Source of the DNA: FEN-1297 sp964530445 | GTDB taxonomy: Bacteria; Bacteroidota; Ignavibacteria; Ignavibacteriales; Ignavibacteriaceae | Assembly: GCA_964530445.1 (NCBI GenBank) | Contig: CAZHBJ010000001.1 | Span: forward strand, 5,947-69,946 | Reading direction: 5' to 3' | Length of the DNA: 64,000 nt | Part shown: positions 10,095-19,751 of the stretch, piece by piece | Layout: the number at the start of each line of letters is the position of its first letter | Position numbering within the stretch: position 1 is the stretch's first letter | Notes under the pieces: model-generated | The model's input: the letters and a program-made list of their open reading frames with translations, nothing else | Database searches by the model: none | What the model was told of the DNA's origin: nothing | Made by a program: the position numbers and the translations under genes

Positions 10095-11338
10095 ACCCCG
10101 GCAATGGGGAATTTGCAGTATTCACATTTACCGTTTAATATGTGATTTTCCATAATGAAAAACGATGTCCTTTTAATTATTGCTTTTTTGCATGAAGGGC
10201 AATATGTATTATTTCCTTCATGCCCGGGAACGTTACCAATGTAAGCATAGCGGATTCCGTTATCCATTGCTATGTCTCTTGCTTGTTCCAGCTTGGAAAT
10301 AGGAGTTGGAGGCAGATTTAATAATTTATAATCGGGATGAAAGCGGGTAAAGTGTACAGGTATATCATAACCTAATTCATCAGCAATCCATTTAGCCAAA
10401 CCTGTAAGCATTTCTTTTGAATCATTTAAAGTAGGGACAACCAAATTAACAATCTCAAGATGCACTTTGGTTTTTGAGATTTGTTTAATGGTTTTTAAAA
10501 CCGGATTAAGTTCGGCATTACATACCTTTTTATAAAAATCTTCGCTATAGCCTTTTAAATCTATTTTAATTGCACTTAATACTTCACACATTTCGGTAAG
10601 CGGTTCGCTGTTCATAAAACCGCAGCTTATCAAAACACTTCTTATTCTTTTCTCTTTGGCATATTTAGCAATATCAATTAAATATTCCGTAAAAACAGTC
10701 GGTTCATTATAAGTGAATGCAATTACCGGGACATTTTTTTTATATGAAGTTTGTGCAATGGTTTCGGGAGGTATAAAATTCGTGGAAAAATCTTCAGGCT
10801 TCGCTTGAGAAATTTCCCAGTTCTGACAGAACTTACATGATAAAGGGCATCCTGCTGTTGCTAATGAATAAGCTTCAGCTCCGGGCAGAAAATGGTAAAA
10901 AGGTTTTTTTTCAATCGGGTCAATATGAATTGCAACCGGATGGCCGTATACCAGACTTTTTAATTTCCCGTTGATATTAACCCTTGCCCTGCATTTGCCT
11001 TTTTCGCCGTTTTTGATAATGCAGCCTTGTGCACACAGCAAGCATTTAATTATATCTTCATTATGTTTATACGGTTTATTTATTTCAACTTCATCGCGTG
11101 AGTGACAGTTTAAGCAGTTCACATTTTTTGTTGAAGTTGAAATCCAATAACGTGCAGTCGGAGCATTTTGCAGTAGACCTTCATCAATAAGCGAGTCAAG
11201 AAATGAAGAAGCCCTTGTCGAAGTCAGCGATCCGAGTATATGTGGATTTGAGACGGCAATGCCTGTTCCGCCTAAAATGATTCCAAATTGTGCAGTCCTT
11301 TTTATAAAATTTCTTCGCGATAAATTTTGATTTTTCAT
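10085..11338 (-). CDS. AmmeMemoRadiSam system radical SAM enzyme with Tat signal
   Basis: 417 residues. The N-terminus carries a textbook twin-arginine signal (SRRNFIK, 7-13) and a hydrophobic stretch (about 15-30). A c-type heme-like CLNCH (75-79) follows, then a cysteine cluster (Cys99, Cys102, Cys106, Cys116) and the radical SAM triad CPLSCKFC (Cys164, Cys168, Cys171). The C-terminus holds a two-CxxC zinc-ribbon-like tail (CPSC and CEYC). DPIEKKPFYHFLPG (140-153) is characteristic of the AmmeMemoRadiSam branch, related to pyruvate-formate-lyase activases. Export of a folded iron-sulfur radical SAM protein would be unusual. The family is sure; location and substrate are inference. Confidence 0.93.
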   Translation of the reverse strand: MKNQNLSRRNFIKRTAQFGIILGGTGIAVSNPHILGSLTSTRASSFLDSLIDEGLLQNAPTARYWISTSTKNVNCLNCHSRDEVEINKPYKHNEDIIKCLLCAQGCIIKNGEKGKCRARVNINGKLKSLVYGHPVAIHIDPIEKKPFYHFLPGAEAYSLATAGCPLSCKFCQNWEISQAKPEDFSTNFIPPETIAQTSYKKNVPVIAFTYNEPTVFTEYLIDIAKYAKEKRIRSVLISCGFMNSEPLTEMCEVLSAIKIDLKGYSEDFYKKVCNAELNPVLKTIKQISKTKVHLEIVNLVVPTLNDSKEMLTGLAKWIADELGYDIPVHFTRFHPDYKLLNLPPTPISKLEQARDIAMDNGIRYAYIGNVPGHEGNNTYCPSCKKAIIKRTSFFIMENHILNGKCEYCKFPIAGVWN

Positions 11339-11592
11339 TTAAATAAAAGCGAATTAAACTTTTACAAAAGCATTTTAATTCTGCAAGCCTATACAGAAAC
11401 TCTCAATACGCGATTTGTTATTCAAAGAATTCCCCGTACCAATTTGGGAAGAATATGAAAATAATTAAAAGATTAATTTATTTAACGAGATAAAACTACT
11501 CTATAAACAAATAAATTATTTTACACCTATAATAATATTTAAAATGAGTTGGACAATGTCAAGGGAGATATCTAAAACCAATTAAACTGCAA
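11339..11592. other. Intergenic region upstream of the AmmeMemoRadiSam operon
   Basis: 254 AT-rich bases between the radical SAM start and the end of the next symporter gene. It should contain the promoter of the operon running from 11338 to 6295. I see no clear promoter boxes and no convincing RNA structure. Confidence 0.4.
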
Positions 11593-13044
11593 TTATTCTT
11601 GTATTGGTTTTCTGTCAGATAAGGCATTTAATAGTCCGCCGATTAGAACAGTAGCAAGCACACCGATTAAAGTAAACCACGTCCACGCAACAAGTTTAAG
11701 GGAAATAACCGTAATCATTATAAAGATACCCGCTACAAAGCCGGCAAGCGCATCTTCCTGCCTTGCTTTCTTAACTAATATTCCAAGAAGGAAAGTACCG
11801 AGTAAACCGCCGTAAGTAAATGAAGCTATACTTAAAGCAAGTTCTACTACTGCTTGAGAAGTATTCATAAAAAATATTGCTGCTCCAACAAGCAATACCG
11901 CCCACATAATTGTAAACAACCTGGAAATCATTAATTGCTTTTTATCGTCGCCTACTTTTCCGAAAAACGGGACATACAAATCCATCATTGTGGAAGATGC
12001 AAGCGAACTCATTGATCCGGCTAAAGTAGAAAGTGCAGCGGCAAATAAACCGGCAATAATAATTCCTGTTACTCCCGGAGGAAGAACATCAATTATAAAG
12101 CGGGGAAATACCGTATCCGATCTTACATTCATAACGCCGTAATAAGCATAAAGCATTACACCGACAACTAAAAAAATTGCAAACTGAATAATTACAATTA
12201 TTCCGCTTCCTATAATTGCCTTTTGACTGTCCTTTAAACTTCTTGTTGTGAGTAGTCTTTGAACAATTAATTGATCCGTTCCATGGGAAGCCATTGAAAG
12301 GAATGCACCGCCGACTACACCGCCGATTATGGTGTAAGGCTGATTGAAGAAACCTGCCAATCCGTTTTTAAATCCCCAATTAAAAATTTCGAATTTGTTT
12401 GCTGATGCTGCAGCCGTCGTAACCGAATGCCAACCGTCAGGCAATAAATGAATTAAAAATATTCCTGCCAGTATAGCGCCGCCAAGGTAAGTAAACATTT
12501 GAATTACATCTACCCAGATTACACCTTTAACACCGCCGGTATATGTATAAACTAGTGCAACAAACGCCATTATCAATATTGCTTCAGGGTAGGAAATATC
12601 AAGCATTAATTTTAACGGAATGGCCGTTGCAAATAATCTTACGCCGTCGGCTGCGACACGCGTAAACAAAAACACTATTGATGCAAACGATCTTGTCTTC
12701 CCGCCGAATCTGTTTTCTAAAAAAGTATATGCTGTTTTTAGATTACCTTTACTGTAAGCGGGAAGGAATAAAACTGCAACAATTATTCTTCCTATCAGAT
12801 AACCGAAAGTTACCTGCAAAAAATTTAAGTTGGTTAGATATGCAAGTCCCGGAATTGATATAAACGTTAAAGTACTTGTTTCTGCGGCAACAATTGAAAA
12901 GCAGACCGCCCACCAGGGAACGACTTTAGAACCCAGGAAATAATCTTTTACGGATTTTTGTTTACCTCCCGAAATCATTCCGAATGCGGCAATGCCTACA
13001 AGGTAAACTACAATAATTATATAATCTAAAATATTACCTTTCAA
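11593..13044 (-). CDS. Sodium:solute symporter (SSS family)
   Basis: 483 residues with a dozen or more hydrophobic segments. The start (DYIIIVVYLVGIAAFGM, then DYFLGSKVVPWWAVCFSIVA) and the conserved stretch AGLFAAALSTLAGSMSSLAS, part of the sodium site region in the SSS fold, identify an SSS transporter of standard length. It is only distantly similar to the symporter at 1651-3399. It begins 12 bases after the STAS gene and probably ends the transcript that also carries ligA. No neighbour points to its substrate. Confidence 0.88.
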   Translation of the reverse strand: MKGNILDYIIIVVYLVGIAAFGMISGGKQKSVKDYFLGSKVVPWWAVCFSIVAAETSTLTFISIPGLAYLTNLNFLQVTFGYLIGRIIVAVLFLPAYSKGNLKTAYTFLENRFGGKTRSFASIVFLFTRVAADGVRLFATAIPLKLMLDISYPEAILIMAFVALVYTYTGGVKGVIWVDVIQMFTYLGGAILAGIFLIHLLPDGWHSVTTAAASANKFEIFNWGFKNGLAGFFNQPYTIIGGVVGGAFLSMASHGTDQLIVQRLLTTRSLKDSQKAIIGSGIIVIIQFAIFLVVGVMLYAYYGVMNVRSDTVFPRFIIDVLPPGVTGIIIAGLFAAALSTLAGSMSSLASSTMMDLYVPFFGKVGDDKKQLMISRLFTIMWAVLLVGAAIFFMNTSQAVVELALSIASFTYGGLLGTFLLGILVKKARQEDALAGFVAGIFIMITVISLKLVAWTWFTLIGVLATVLIGGLLNALSDRKPIQE

Positions 13045-13056
13045 AAAATCTGCCTA

Positions 13057-13401
13057 TTACTTTTTCAACTCTTCAAAAGCTTGATCTACCGTATCGCAAA
13101 CAGGCAGAACACGATCGAGCTGTGTAATTTTTATTAGGGAATGAACTTTTTCTGAAGGAGCAGCAAGCCTCATACTGCCTTCCGATGATTGAAGGATCCT
13201 ATTTGCAACAAGCAAGGCGCTTAATCCCGAACTGTCGCAAGATTCAACTTCGCTTAAATCGACAATAAACTTATTTATGCCCTCTACTTTTAATAATATT
13301 GTAAATTCTCCTTTAACGAGGCCGGAAATGTTCGTATCGAGCCTTTTTTCATTTAATTTAAATACTGTTATATCCCCCACTCTTTTGGTCTCAAAGTTCA
13401 T
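13057..13401 (-). CDS. STAS-domain protein, anti-sigma factor antagonist-like
   Basis: 114 residues, a single STAS domain. The phospho-acceptor loop reads SCDSSGLSALL, with Ser57 of the D-S-S-G motif matching the serine phosphorylated in SpoIIAA/RsbV proteins. These bind or release a partner kinase/anti-sigma factor according to phosphorylation. No RsbW-type kinase or PP2C phosphatase gene lies in the window, so the partners are elsewhere. It sits 9 bases after the DUF6913-like gene and 12 before the symporter. The fold and motif are seen; the target is unknown. Confidence 0.88.
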   Translation of the reverse strand: MNFETKRVGDITVFKLNEKRLDTNISGLVKGEFTILLKVEGINKFIVDLSEVESCDSSGLSALLVANRILQSSEGSMRLAAPSEKVHSLIKITQLDRVLPVCDTVDQAFEELKK

Positions 13402-13410
13402 AAAAGTCCT

Positions 13411-13941
13411 TTAAAACATTTGCAAGCAATTTAAGAAATTTTTATAAAAGATTTCAGGATTATTCTCCGAATTAGCAACCTGAAGATTATAATACATATC
13501 CGAGTTCTTTTTTTTGAACCCGATTCTTACCTGAGATTGAACAAGATTTGCTGCCAGACTGTTAAATAAATCTTCTTCTTTGCTTAAATCGAGTACAGCA
13601 CTGAACTGCTGCTCTTTTAACCTTTGTTCAAATTTTTTGTTCGGTAAATTTAATTTGGATATATCGGCTATTCCGTAATCGATAATTCCCTGGCGATATT
13701 TTTGAGGTAAAGTATTTACTCTATAATCATGCGTTAATAAAGTTATTATTTTACCCTCATCAGCCAGAGTTTTAAGTACATTTAGTGCATAATAAAAATG
13801 ACTTTCGTTTTCGGGCATAAGAACTAAAAACTGAGGCGTATCACTGTACAAATTTTTAAATGATTGCCTGCTAATACGAAGATGTTTTAATTTTCGAATG
13901 ACAATAGTATGAATAATTTTATTTTTAATAGTTTTAAACAT
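13411..13941 (-). CDS. Conserved hypothetical protein, resembles DUF6913 proteins of Bacteroidota
   Basis: 176 residues, soluble. It starts with a basic amphipathic stretch (FKTIKNKIIHTIVIRKLKHL) and continues as an alternating alpha/beta domain (QFLVLMPENESHFYYALNVL; ITLLTHDY; QVRIGFKKKN). The pattern recalls the N-terminal half of GT9-type glycosyltransferases and, from memory, the DUF6913 proteins of Bacteroidota. No catalytic motif stands out. It lies 11 bases after ligA and 9 before the STAS gene, so it is co-transcribed. Function unknown. Confidence 0.65.
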   Translation of the reverse strand: MFKTIKNKIIHTIVIRKLKHLRISRQSFKNLYSDTPQFLVLMPENESHFYYALNVLKTLADEGKIITLLTHDYRVNTLPQKYRQGIIDYGIADISKLNLPNKKFEQRLKEQQFSAVLDLSKEEDLFNSLAANLVQSQVRIGFKKKNSDMYYNLQVANSENNPEIFYKNFLNCLQMF

Positions 13942-13952
13942 AAAAAGTTTGG

Positions 13953-15968
13953 CTAATCCAAATATTTAAGAAATTCTTCTTCCGTTAATATTCTTACTCC
14001 GAGTGATTTTGCCTTATCCAGCTTTGAGCCTGCACTTTCGCCGGCTAAAACAAAGTCAGTTTTTTTACTAACACTGGAGGTTACCTTCCCTCCTAATGCA
14101 AGAATTCTTTCGCTTGCTTCTTCCCGGGAAAATTTTGAAAGAGTTCCCGTTAAAACAAATGTCTTATCTGTAAAGAAAGAAACGATATCTTTCGTTTTCC
14201 CAGATTTAAAATTGAGTCCGTGATCTTTAAGTCTTGAAACAATATTTACGTTTTCCTTATTAGCAAAAAATTTTTTTACACTGCTGCTGATGCTAGGTCC
14301 GATTTCGCGAACTTCAGATATTTCTTCTTCCGAAGCATTCATCAAGCTTTCAATAGAATTGAAGTGAGCGGTTAGCTTTCTTGCAGCCCCCGCGCCGACG
14401 TAACGTATTCCCAAGGCAAACAGTACCTTTGCGAAAGGCTGCTTCTTACTTTCTTCAATCGCATTGAGCAGGTTGTCTATGCTTTTTTCTCCCAATCTTT
14501 CAACTAAAATTAATTTATCTCTTTTATTTTTAAGATCATAAATATCGGCATAAGTATTTAAAAAACCGTTATCGACAAAAAGATCTATCAATGCTTCACC
14601 CAATCCTTCGATATCCATTGCTCCGCGTGCTGCAAAATGTTCCAGCCTTCCTTTTATTTGCGCAGGGCATTCGGTGTTTTCACAATAATAAGCTACTTCA
14701 TTTTCCGGCTTAAACAACGGAGTGCCGCAAACCGGACATTTATCCGGAGGTAAAGTTATTTTACTATTCTTCTTTCTTTCATTTAAAACGACCGCCACAA
14801 CTTTGGGAATAACATCTCCGCCTTTTTCAATAATAACTTTATCACCTGTTCTTATGTCTTTCCTTTTTATTTCATCCATATTATGTAACGTCGCTCTACT
14901 TATTGTAGAGCCGGAAAGAAAAACCGGATCCAGTTCTGCAACTGGAGTTATTGTGCCTGTACGCCCGACCTGCCATGTTATTTTATTTATTATTGTAAAT
15001 GCCTGCTTTGCTTTAAACTTAAACGCAACAGCCCAGCGAGGGGACTTTGCTATGCTTCCTAAAATTTTTTGCTGTCTTATCGAGTTTACTTTTATTACAG
15101 CTCCGTCAATTTCATATTCAAGCGAATCTCTTTTCTCTTCTAGTTTATGACATGCTTTAAGAACTTCATTTATATTTTTACAAAGTTTATACTCCCGGTT
15201 AACATTAAAGCCAAGCGTTTTAAGCATTTGAAGATTTTCAATTTGTGTTTCAAACTCTTCTTCGTTGCTTACAAGCATATAAAGAAAAATATTTAACGGC
15301 CGCTTTGCAACTGTTTTCGGATCCTGCATTTTTAAAGTACCTGCAGCGGAATTTCTTGGATTGGCAAAAAGCTTTTCTCCCTGTTCTTCTCTTTCCTTAT
15401 TAAGCCGCAGGAAGTCCTTTACCTTCATAAAAATTTCGCCGCGGGCTTCAAAATCTTTAAGCTTATATTGTGTTGAATTAAGCTTCTTAAGTTTTAACGG
15501 AACTGATTTAATAGTTTTTGCATTAACCGTTATTTCCTCACCGGTAGTTCCGTCTCCTCGTGTAGCGGCAGTTTTAAGATATCCGTCAACATAATTCAGA
15601 CTTACAGATGCACCGTCAATTTTAGGCTCAACCACATATTCAACAATTTCATTCTCGGGTAAAAGACCTCTTATTCTTTTATCGAACTCCAAAAGTTCTT
15701 CCTCGCTATAAGTATTGGCAAGACTTAGCATTGGGACTTTGTGAGTTACAGGTTTAAAATCTTTTGTTAAATCTTTTCCAACCCTTTGTGTAGGGGAATC
15801 AGGAGTTATTAACTGAGGATTTTCCGTTTCGAGTTTTTCAAGCTCTTTTATTAAGTTGTCGTATTCTTTATCGCTAACCGAAGGTTCTGCAAGAACATAA
15901 TATTTATAATCATGTTCTCTAATGAGTTCCCTTAATTGTTCAATCCTTTTTTCTAATTTAGTTGCCAT
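13953..15968 (-). CDS. ligA: NAD-dependent DNA ligase LigA
   Basis: 671 residues, full length. Domain Ia (DYKYYVLAEPSVSDKEYDNLI, about 20-40) is followed by the adenylation domain with the nucleotidyl-lysine motif KIDG (Lys116). Then come an OB fold, a four-cysteine zinc finger (CPVC and CENTEC), helix-hairpin-helix repeats and a C-terminal BRCT domain (about 595-671). It seals nicks during replication and repair and is essential in most bacteria. It follows the RodZ-like gene with no spacing, suggesting coupled translation. Confidence 0.98.
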   Translation of the reverse strand: MATKLEKRIEQLRELIREHDYKYYVLAEPSVSDKEYDNLIKELEKLETENPQLITPDSPTQRVGKDLTKDFKPVTHKVPMLSLANTYSEEELLEFDKRIRGLLPENEIVEYVVEPKIDGASVSLNYVDGYLKTAATRGDGTTGEEITVNAKTIKSVPLKLKKLNSTQYKLKDFEARGEIFMKVKDFLRLNKEREEQGEKLFANPRNSAAGTLKMQDPKTVAKRPLNIFLYMLVSNEEEFETQIENLQMLKTLGFNVNREYKLCKNINEVLKACHKLEEKRDSLEYEIDGAVIKVNSIRQQKILGSIAKSPRWAVAFKFKAKQAFTIINKITWQVGRTGTITPVAELDPVFLSGSTISRATLHNMDEIKRKDIRTGDKVIIEKGGDVIPKVVAVVLNERKKNSKITLPPDKCPVCGTPLFKPENEVAYYCENTECPAQIKGRLEHFAARGAMDIEGLGEALIDLFVDNGFLNTYADIYDLKNKRDKLILVERLGEKSIDNLLNAIEESKKQPFAKVLFALGIRYVGAGAARKLTAHFNSIESLMNASEEEISEVREIGPSISSSVKKFFANKENVNIVSRLKDHGLNFKSGKTKDIVSFFTDKTFVLTGTLSKFSREEASERILALGGKVTSSVSKKTDFVLAGESAGSKLDKAKSLGVRILTEEEFLKYLD

Positions 15969-16847
15969 TCACTGTTGCAAAAGAGATGGTGGGTTTTCCA
16001 AATATTTTATACCGGAACTGTCTATATAAACATATTTAACTTGATTTATTTTACCTGCAAAATTTAACGGTTTATTATTTAAAAAGAAGCGCATAACACC
16101 GGCATTGCCGATTATCAAATTAAAATTGCTTTTTGCCTTAAGCACTTTTTCGGAATTCGGGAAAAAAGTATATTCAATAACTTTTGTTCCGTCCAATAAA
16201 ATTTTCACCCATGAAGTATCCGAAGTTTCAACACGCAGTGAAAGGCTGTCCGAAACAGTAGCCGGTTCAGTTGTCGCGGCAGCAGGTTTTTTCGTTTCTT
16301 CAACATAACGTTTTGTGTTTTCTTTCCTTACTTCATTATAAGGCTTTTCTTTTACAATTATTTCGGAACCTCCGCTAAAAAATGCAAAATAAATAATTAA
16401 AACTATTGCAATTGCACCGCCGATTAAAACAGCAAGTCGTATCTTTTGCGCATTTGCATTTATAGGTGTTGGACTTTTTTTACTAACGGAATTATCCACG
16501 AATTCATAAGGTGCAGGTTTGGGAATATCTTCCGCCGAAGGTTTCGGTTCTTCCGTTTCCGGTTTAGGCTTTTTGGTTTCTTCTTCTATATCGCCGTTTT
16601 CATCGTAGTTTTTGTTTTTCTTTGCCGCTTCATATTTTTTTAAAGTTATATCAACATCCAGGCCCACAAGTCTTGCATATTCCTTGATAAATGCTTTGAT
16701 ATAAAGATCGGGTAAGAAACTAAAATTACCCTTTTCCATATATTCGAGAAATTTTAAATCGATGCGGGTTTTAGACGCAATATGCTGCAGCGTAAGCTGA
16801 TTTTTCGAGCGTGCTTCCTTTAATTCTTCGGCAAATTTAGTAAACAT
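15969..16847 (-). CDS. RodZ-like helix-turn-helix membrane protein
   Basis: 292 residues. An N-terminal XRE/HTH_25-type domain (about 5-70) is followed by an acidic and proline-rich linker (85-125), one membrane helix (137-156) and a periplasmic beta domain of the DUF4115 type (about 205-285). This is the layout of RodZ, which links MreB to the wall elongation machinery and controls rod shape. Its stop codon directly abuts the ligA start. MreB is not in the window, so the cell-shape role is a family inference. Confidence 0.85.
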   Translation of the reverse strand: MFTKFAEELKEARSKNQLTLQHIASKTRIDLKFLEYMEKGNFSFLPDLYIKAFIKEYARLVGLDVDITLKKYEAAKKNKNYDENGDIEEETKKPKPETEEPKPSAEDIPKPAPYEFVDNSVSKKSPTPINANAQKIRLAVLIGGAIAIVLIIYFAFFSGGSEIIVKEKPYNEVRKENTKRYVEETKKPAAATTEPATVSDSLSLRVETSDTSWVKILLDGTKVIEYTFFPNSEKVLKAKSNFNLIIGNAGVMRFFLNNKPLNFAGKINQVKYVYIDSSGIKYLENPPSLLQQ

Positions 16848-16924
16848 AATACTATTCGGTATAAATTATTTTATAATATTAATTGATTTCTATTTTAACA
16901 GTATTATTTAAAAGTATACAAATT

Positions 16925-18289
16925 TTATTGAATTTTTATAAGCTTCGCAGAAAATGCCCCGTCCATATGATGAATATGAGGCAAAGTTTGTATGCATCCA
17001 TTCTCGTCAACTAATTCATGTGAAAAAATTTCAGCTGCATTTTGAAGCTTAAATTCCGGGTGATTACCTAAAAACTTTTTAACAATCTCACCGTTTTCTT
17101 CCGGTTCAATTGAGCAAGTACTATACACAACTATTCCGTTTTCTTTAACAAGAGCTGCAGCTTTTTCCAATAAATTATATTGAAGTTCGGTAATTCTTTT
17201 TAAATCCAGTAGATCTTTTTTCCACTTAATATCCGGTTTTTTAGAAAGAGTTCCTGAACCCAAACACGGTACATCGGCTAGAATTCTATCAAACTTATCT
17301 CCTTCATATTCAAGAGCATTTATTTCTTTGGTTTTAACACAATGAATTCCAAGCCGTTCCATATTTTTCCGCATTATTTTTAAACGGCTTTCGTATCTGT
17401 CAAGCGCAATTATTTCGCCTTTATCTTGAATTAAACCGGCAATGTAAGCGGTTTTTCCGCCGGGAGCTGCGCATAAATCAAGTATTTTCATACCCGGTTT
17501 GGCTTCAAGAAGACTGCATGCAAGTCCGGCACTTTCATCTTGAATGTTAAAATAACCCTGCGTAAAATATTCCCAGGCGGTTATATTGGTAAGATTTTGA
17601 AGCTGAAAAAATTCAGGCAGATAACGCCCGTTATTAAATCTCAGATTAACGGAATTTAAAAGTTCTTTAAATTGCTGCGGATTTGTTTTAAGCGCATTTA
17701 TCTTTAATGTTAAATACGGCTTTTCATTATTAGCTGCTAATAATTCTTCCGTGCCTTTCCTATCGAATCTAGCCAGGTATCTTTTAACCATCCATGACGG
17801 ATGAGAGTAATAAGCACTTAAGTAACCGGGTAAATCTTCATCCGGATCGGGGTATCTTATGCTTGTTTTGTTTCTTATAATATTTCTTAAGATGGCATTT
17901 GTAAGATCGGCGGGTTTTTGGCCCTGTAATTTTTTTACAAACTCTACCGCTTCATTTACAACAGCATGATCGGGAACTCTGTCTAAAAACATTATCTGAT
18001 AGAGTGCAACTCTAAGACCGTTTTTTAAATTAGGAATTGCTTTTGAAAATTGCCCTTTATAAAATCCGTTTAAAATCCAGTCTAATCTTCCCATCCACCT
18101 TATAACGCCGTGAACTATTTCATATAAAAGAGCTTTATCCTGTCCGTTTAGTTCGGTATCGCGCATTTCATTATCGAGCAGCTTTTCAAGATATGCATCC
18201 GTTCTCTCAACTCTGTTAAGAATTTTAACGGCTAACCCTCTTACGCCTTCGTATAAATTTTGAATTGTATGTTCTTCTAATTGTGTCAT
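16925..18289 (-). CDS. rsmB: 16S rRNA (cytosine(967)-C5)-methyltransferase RsmB
   Basis: 454 residues. An N-terminal NusB-like RNA-binding domain (about 15-150) precedes the methyltransferase domain. The SAM motif is DLCAAPGGKT (271-280). The two cysteines of m5C methyltransferases are Cys342 (VPCLGSG) and Cys392 (STCSIEPEEN), the catalytic one being the second by family knowledge. It follows the glmU-like gene by 4 bases and precedes the RodZ-like gene by 77. Confidence 0.95.
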   Translation of the reverse strand: MTQLEEHTIQNLYEGVRGLAVKILNRVERTDAYLEKLLDNEMRDTELNGQDKALLYEIVHGVIRWMGRLDWILNGFYKGQFSKAIPNLKNGLRVALYQIMFLDRVPDHAVVNEAVEFVKKLQGQKPADLTNAILRNIIRNKTSIRYPDPDEDLPGYLSAYYSHPSWMVKRYLARFDRKGTEELLAANNEKPYLTLKINALKTNPQQFKELLNSVNLRFNNGRYLPEFFQLQNLTNITAWEYFTQGYFNIQDESAGLACSLLEAKPGMKILDLCAAPGGKTAYIAGLIQDKGEIIALDRYESRLKIMRKNMERLGIHCVKTKEINALEYEGDKFDRILADVPCLGSGTLSKKPDIKWKKDLLDLKRITELQYNLLEKAAALVKENGIVVYSTCSIEPEENGEIVKKFLGNHPEFKLQNAAEIFSHELVDENGCIQTLPHIHHMDGAFSAKLIKIQ

Positions 18290-18293
18290 AATC

Positions 18294-19553
18294 TCAATAA
18301 GGGTAGCCCCGTTTTCTCCTTTCTTTCTTGGTTAAATCAAAAATCTTTCTAAACAATTTTTCTTCCGGTTCGTGCATATCTTTATTTCTTCTTTTCATAA
18401 CTCTTTTTGCTGTTTCAATGCTTCTTTCAATATCGTATGTGGTAACCGCATCGCTTCCGCCCCAGGAAAAAGAGGGAATATACTTTCCGGGAAAACCCGC
18501 TCCGAATATGTTGCAGGAAAAGCCGACGGTAGTGCCGGTGTTGAACATTGTATTTATTGCTGTTTTTGAGTGATCTCCCATAATAACACCGAGGAACTGG
18601 GAACCGCTGTTAACAACCTCGCCGTTAACATAAGCTTTTACTGTACCGTAATTATTTTTTAAGTCGCTGCAGTTTGTATCAGCACCCAGGTTTACCCAGC
18701 TGCCGAGATAAGCGTGTCCGATGAATCCCGAATGCTGTTTATTTGAGTATGGAAGAATAATTGAATCTTCAACTTCGCCGCCGACTTTTGAAACCTTCCC
18801 GATACTTACGTTTTCAAAAATTCTTGCACAGCTTTTAATTTGCGCCTTTTCGCCAAGATAAACAGGACCTTCTACAACGGCATTAGGAAATACAACGGCA
18901 TTTTTATCAATAAAAATAGGGCCTGCGGAGGCATCCAGCACAGCTCCGGATTTAATTTCCGCACCTTCTTCTATAACGATGTTTTCTTTTTCTATAAGAT
19001 GAGCGCCTTCAAAAATTTTTCCGCCCATTTTATCTTTTTTATTTGAAGTCAGATATTTGAAATCATTTAAGAGTTCATTACCGTTATTATTAATTAGATC
19101 CCATATATAATCAATAGTTTTAATTTCAACTTTTTCAACAGGCAGCCCGTTAAAAATTCCTTCGCTTAACAACTCATAAAGGTGGTTTTTAACTTCCTTC
19201 AGGTTTTCACCTGAAACACGTGCGGCAATAAAAGAATCGCCGCTGAAATATATTTTATCTCCTTTGTCTTTTATCGGAATAATTTCGGAAAGATTTGGAG
19301 GGGCTAAAATATTTCCGCTGATGAACAGGCATTCGTTATCATCTATATTATTTATTTCAATACCGGGATTCTGGATTCTTAAAAGGGAAGTTAAATACGA
19401 ACGGCAGTGAAGTGAGTATTTTACACCCGGGTATGATCTTAATATCTTCTCTCTCAAAGTGCTGATACCGCAAACCAGATCGTAAGCAGGCCTTGAAAAA
19501 CTTAACGGTTCCAGCCTTTCGTAATTTATACCTTCAAAAATGCAGACTTGCAT
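18294..19553 (-). CDS. GlmU-type sugar-1-phosphate nucleotidyltransferase/acetyltransferase (alternative family)
   Basis: 419 residues if started at the ATG at 19553 (MQVCIFEGINYERLEPLSFS), which begins the conserved region. An upstream in-frame ATG at 19622 would add 23 lysine/phenylalanine-rich residues that look non-homologous. The N-terminal half is a divergent nucleotidyltransferase domain. The C-terminal half (about 190-390) is a left-handed beta-helix of hexapeptide repeats (IEEGAEIKSGAVLDASAGPI, GPVYLGEKAQIKS). This matches the alternative bacterial GlmU family common in Bacteroidota/Chlorobiota, thought to make UDP-N-acetylglucosamine. No strong ribosome-binding site is visible. Confidence 0.8.
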   Translation of the reverse strand: MQVCIFEGINYERLEPLSFSRPAYDLVCGISTLREKILRSYPGVKYSLHCRSYLTSLLRIQNPGIEINNIDDNECLFISGNILAPPNLSEIIPIKDKGDKIYFSGDSFIAARVSGENLKEVKNHLYELLSEGIFNGLPVEKVEIKTIDYIWDLINNNGNELLNDFKYLTSNKKDKMGGKIFEGAHLIEKENIVIEEGAEIKSGAVLDASAGPIFIDKNAVVFPNAVVEGPVYLGEKAQIKSCARIFENVSIGKVSKVGGEVEDSIILPYSNKQHSGFIGHAYLGSWVNLGADTNCSDLKNNYGTVKAYVNGEVVNSGSQFLGVIMGDHSKTAINTMFNTGTTVGFSCNIFGAGFPGKYIPSFSWGGSDAVTTYDIERSIETAKRVMKRRNKDMHEPEEKLFRKIFDLTKKERRKRGYPY

Positions 19554-19666
19554 ATAAGTTTTTTTAAAGTGAAAAAATTTATCAAATAATTTAATATTTT
19601 TTATGGTAAGAATCTTTACCAACCGAACAGGTAGTGTCCTAATCTGCTGAAATTAATAACGAATAA

Positions 19667-19734
19667 GTCATCCCTCGACCCTGCCTCTACCCGTCGGTAG
19701 ACAGGTGCCGGTATGCAAGTCCGCTCGGGATGAC
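19667..19734. repeat. Nested palindromic intergenic repeat
   Basis: Outer arms GTCATCCC (19667-19674) and GGGATGAC (19727-19734) enclose CCTG (19680-19683)/CAGG (19702-19705) and CTACC (19687-19691)/GGTAG (19696-19700) around the loop CGTC. The stretch is clearly more GC-rich than its surroundings. It resembles a REP or miniature mobile element. Only one copy was seen in this window. Confidence 0.65.
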
Positions 19735-19751
19735 AATTTGAATACATTTAT

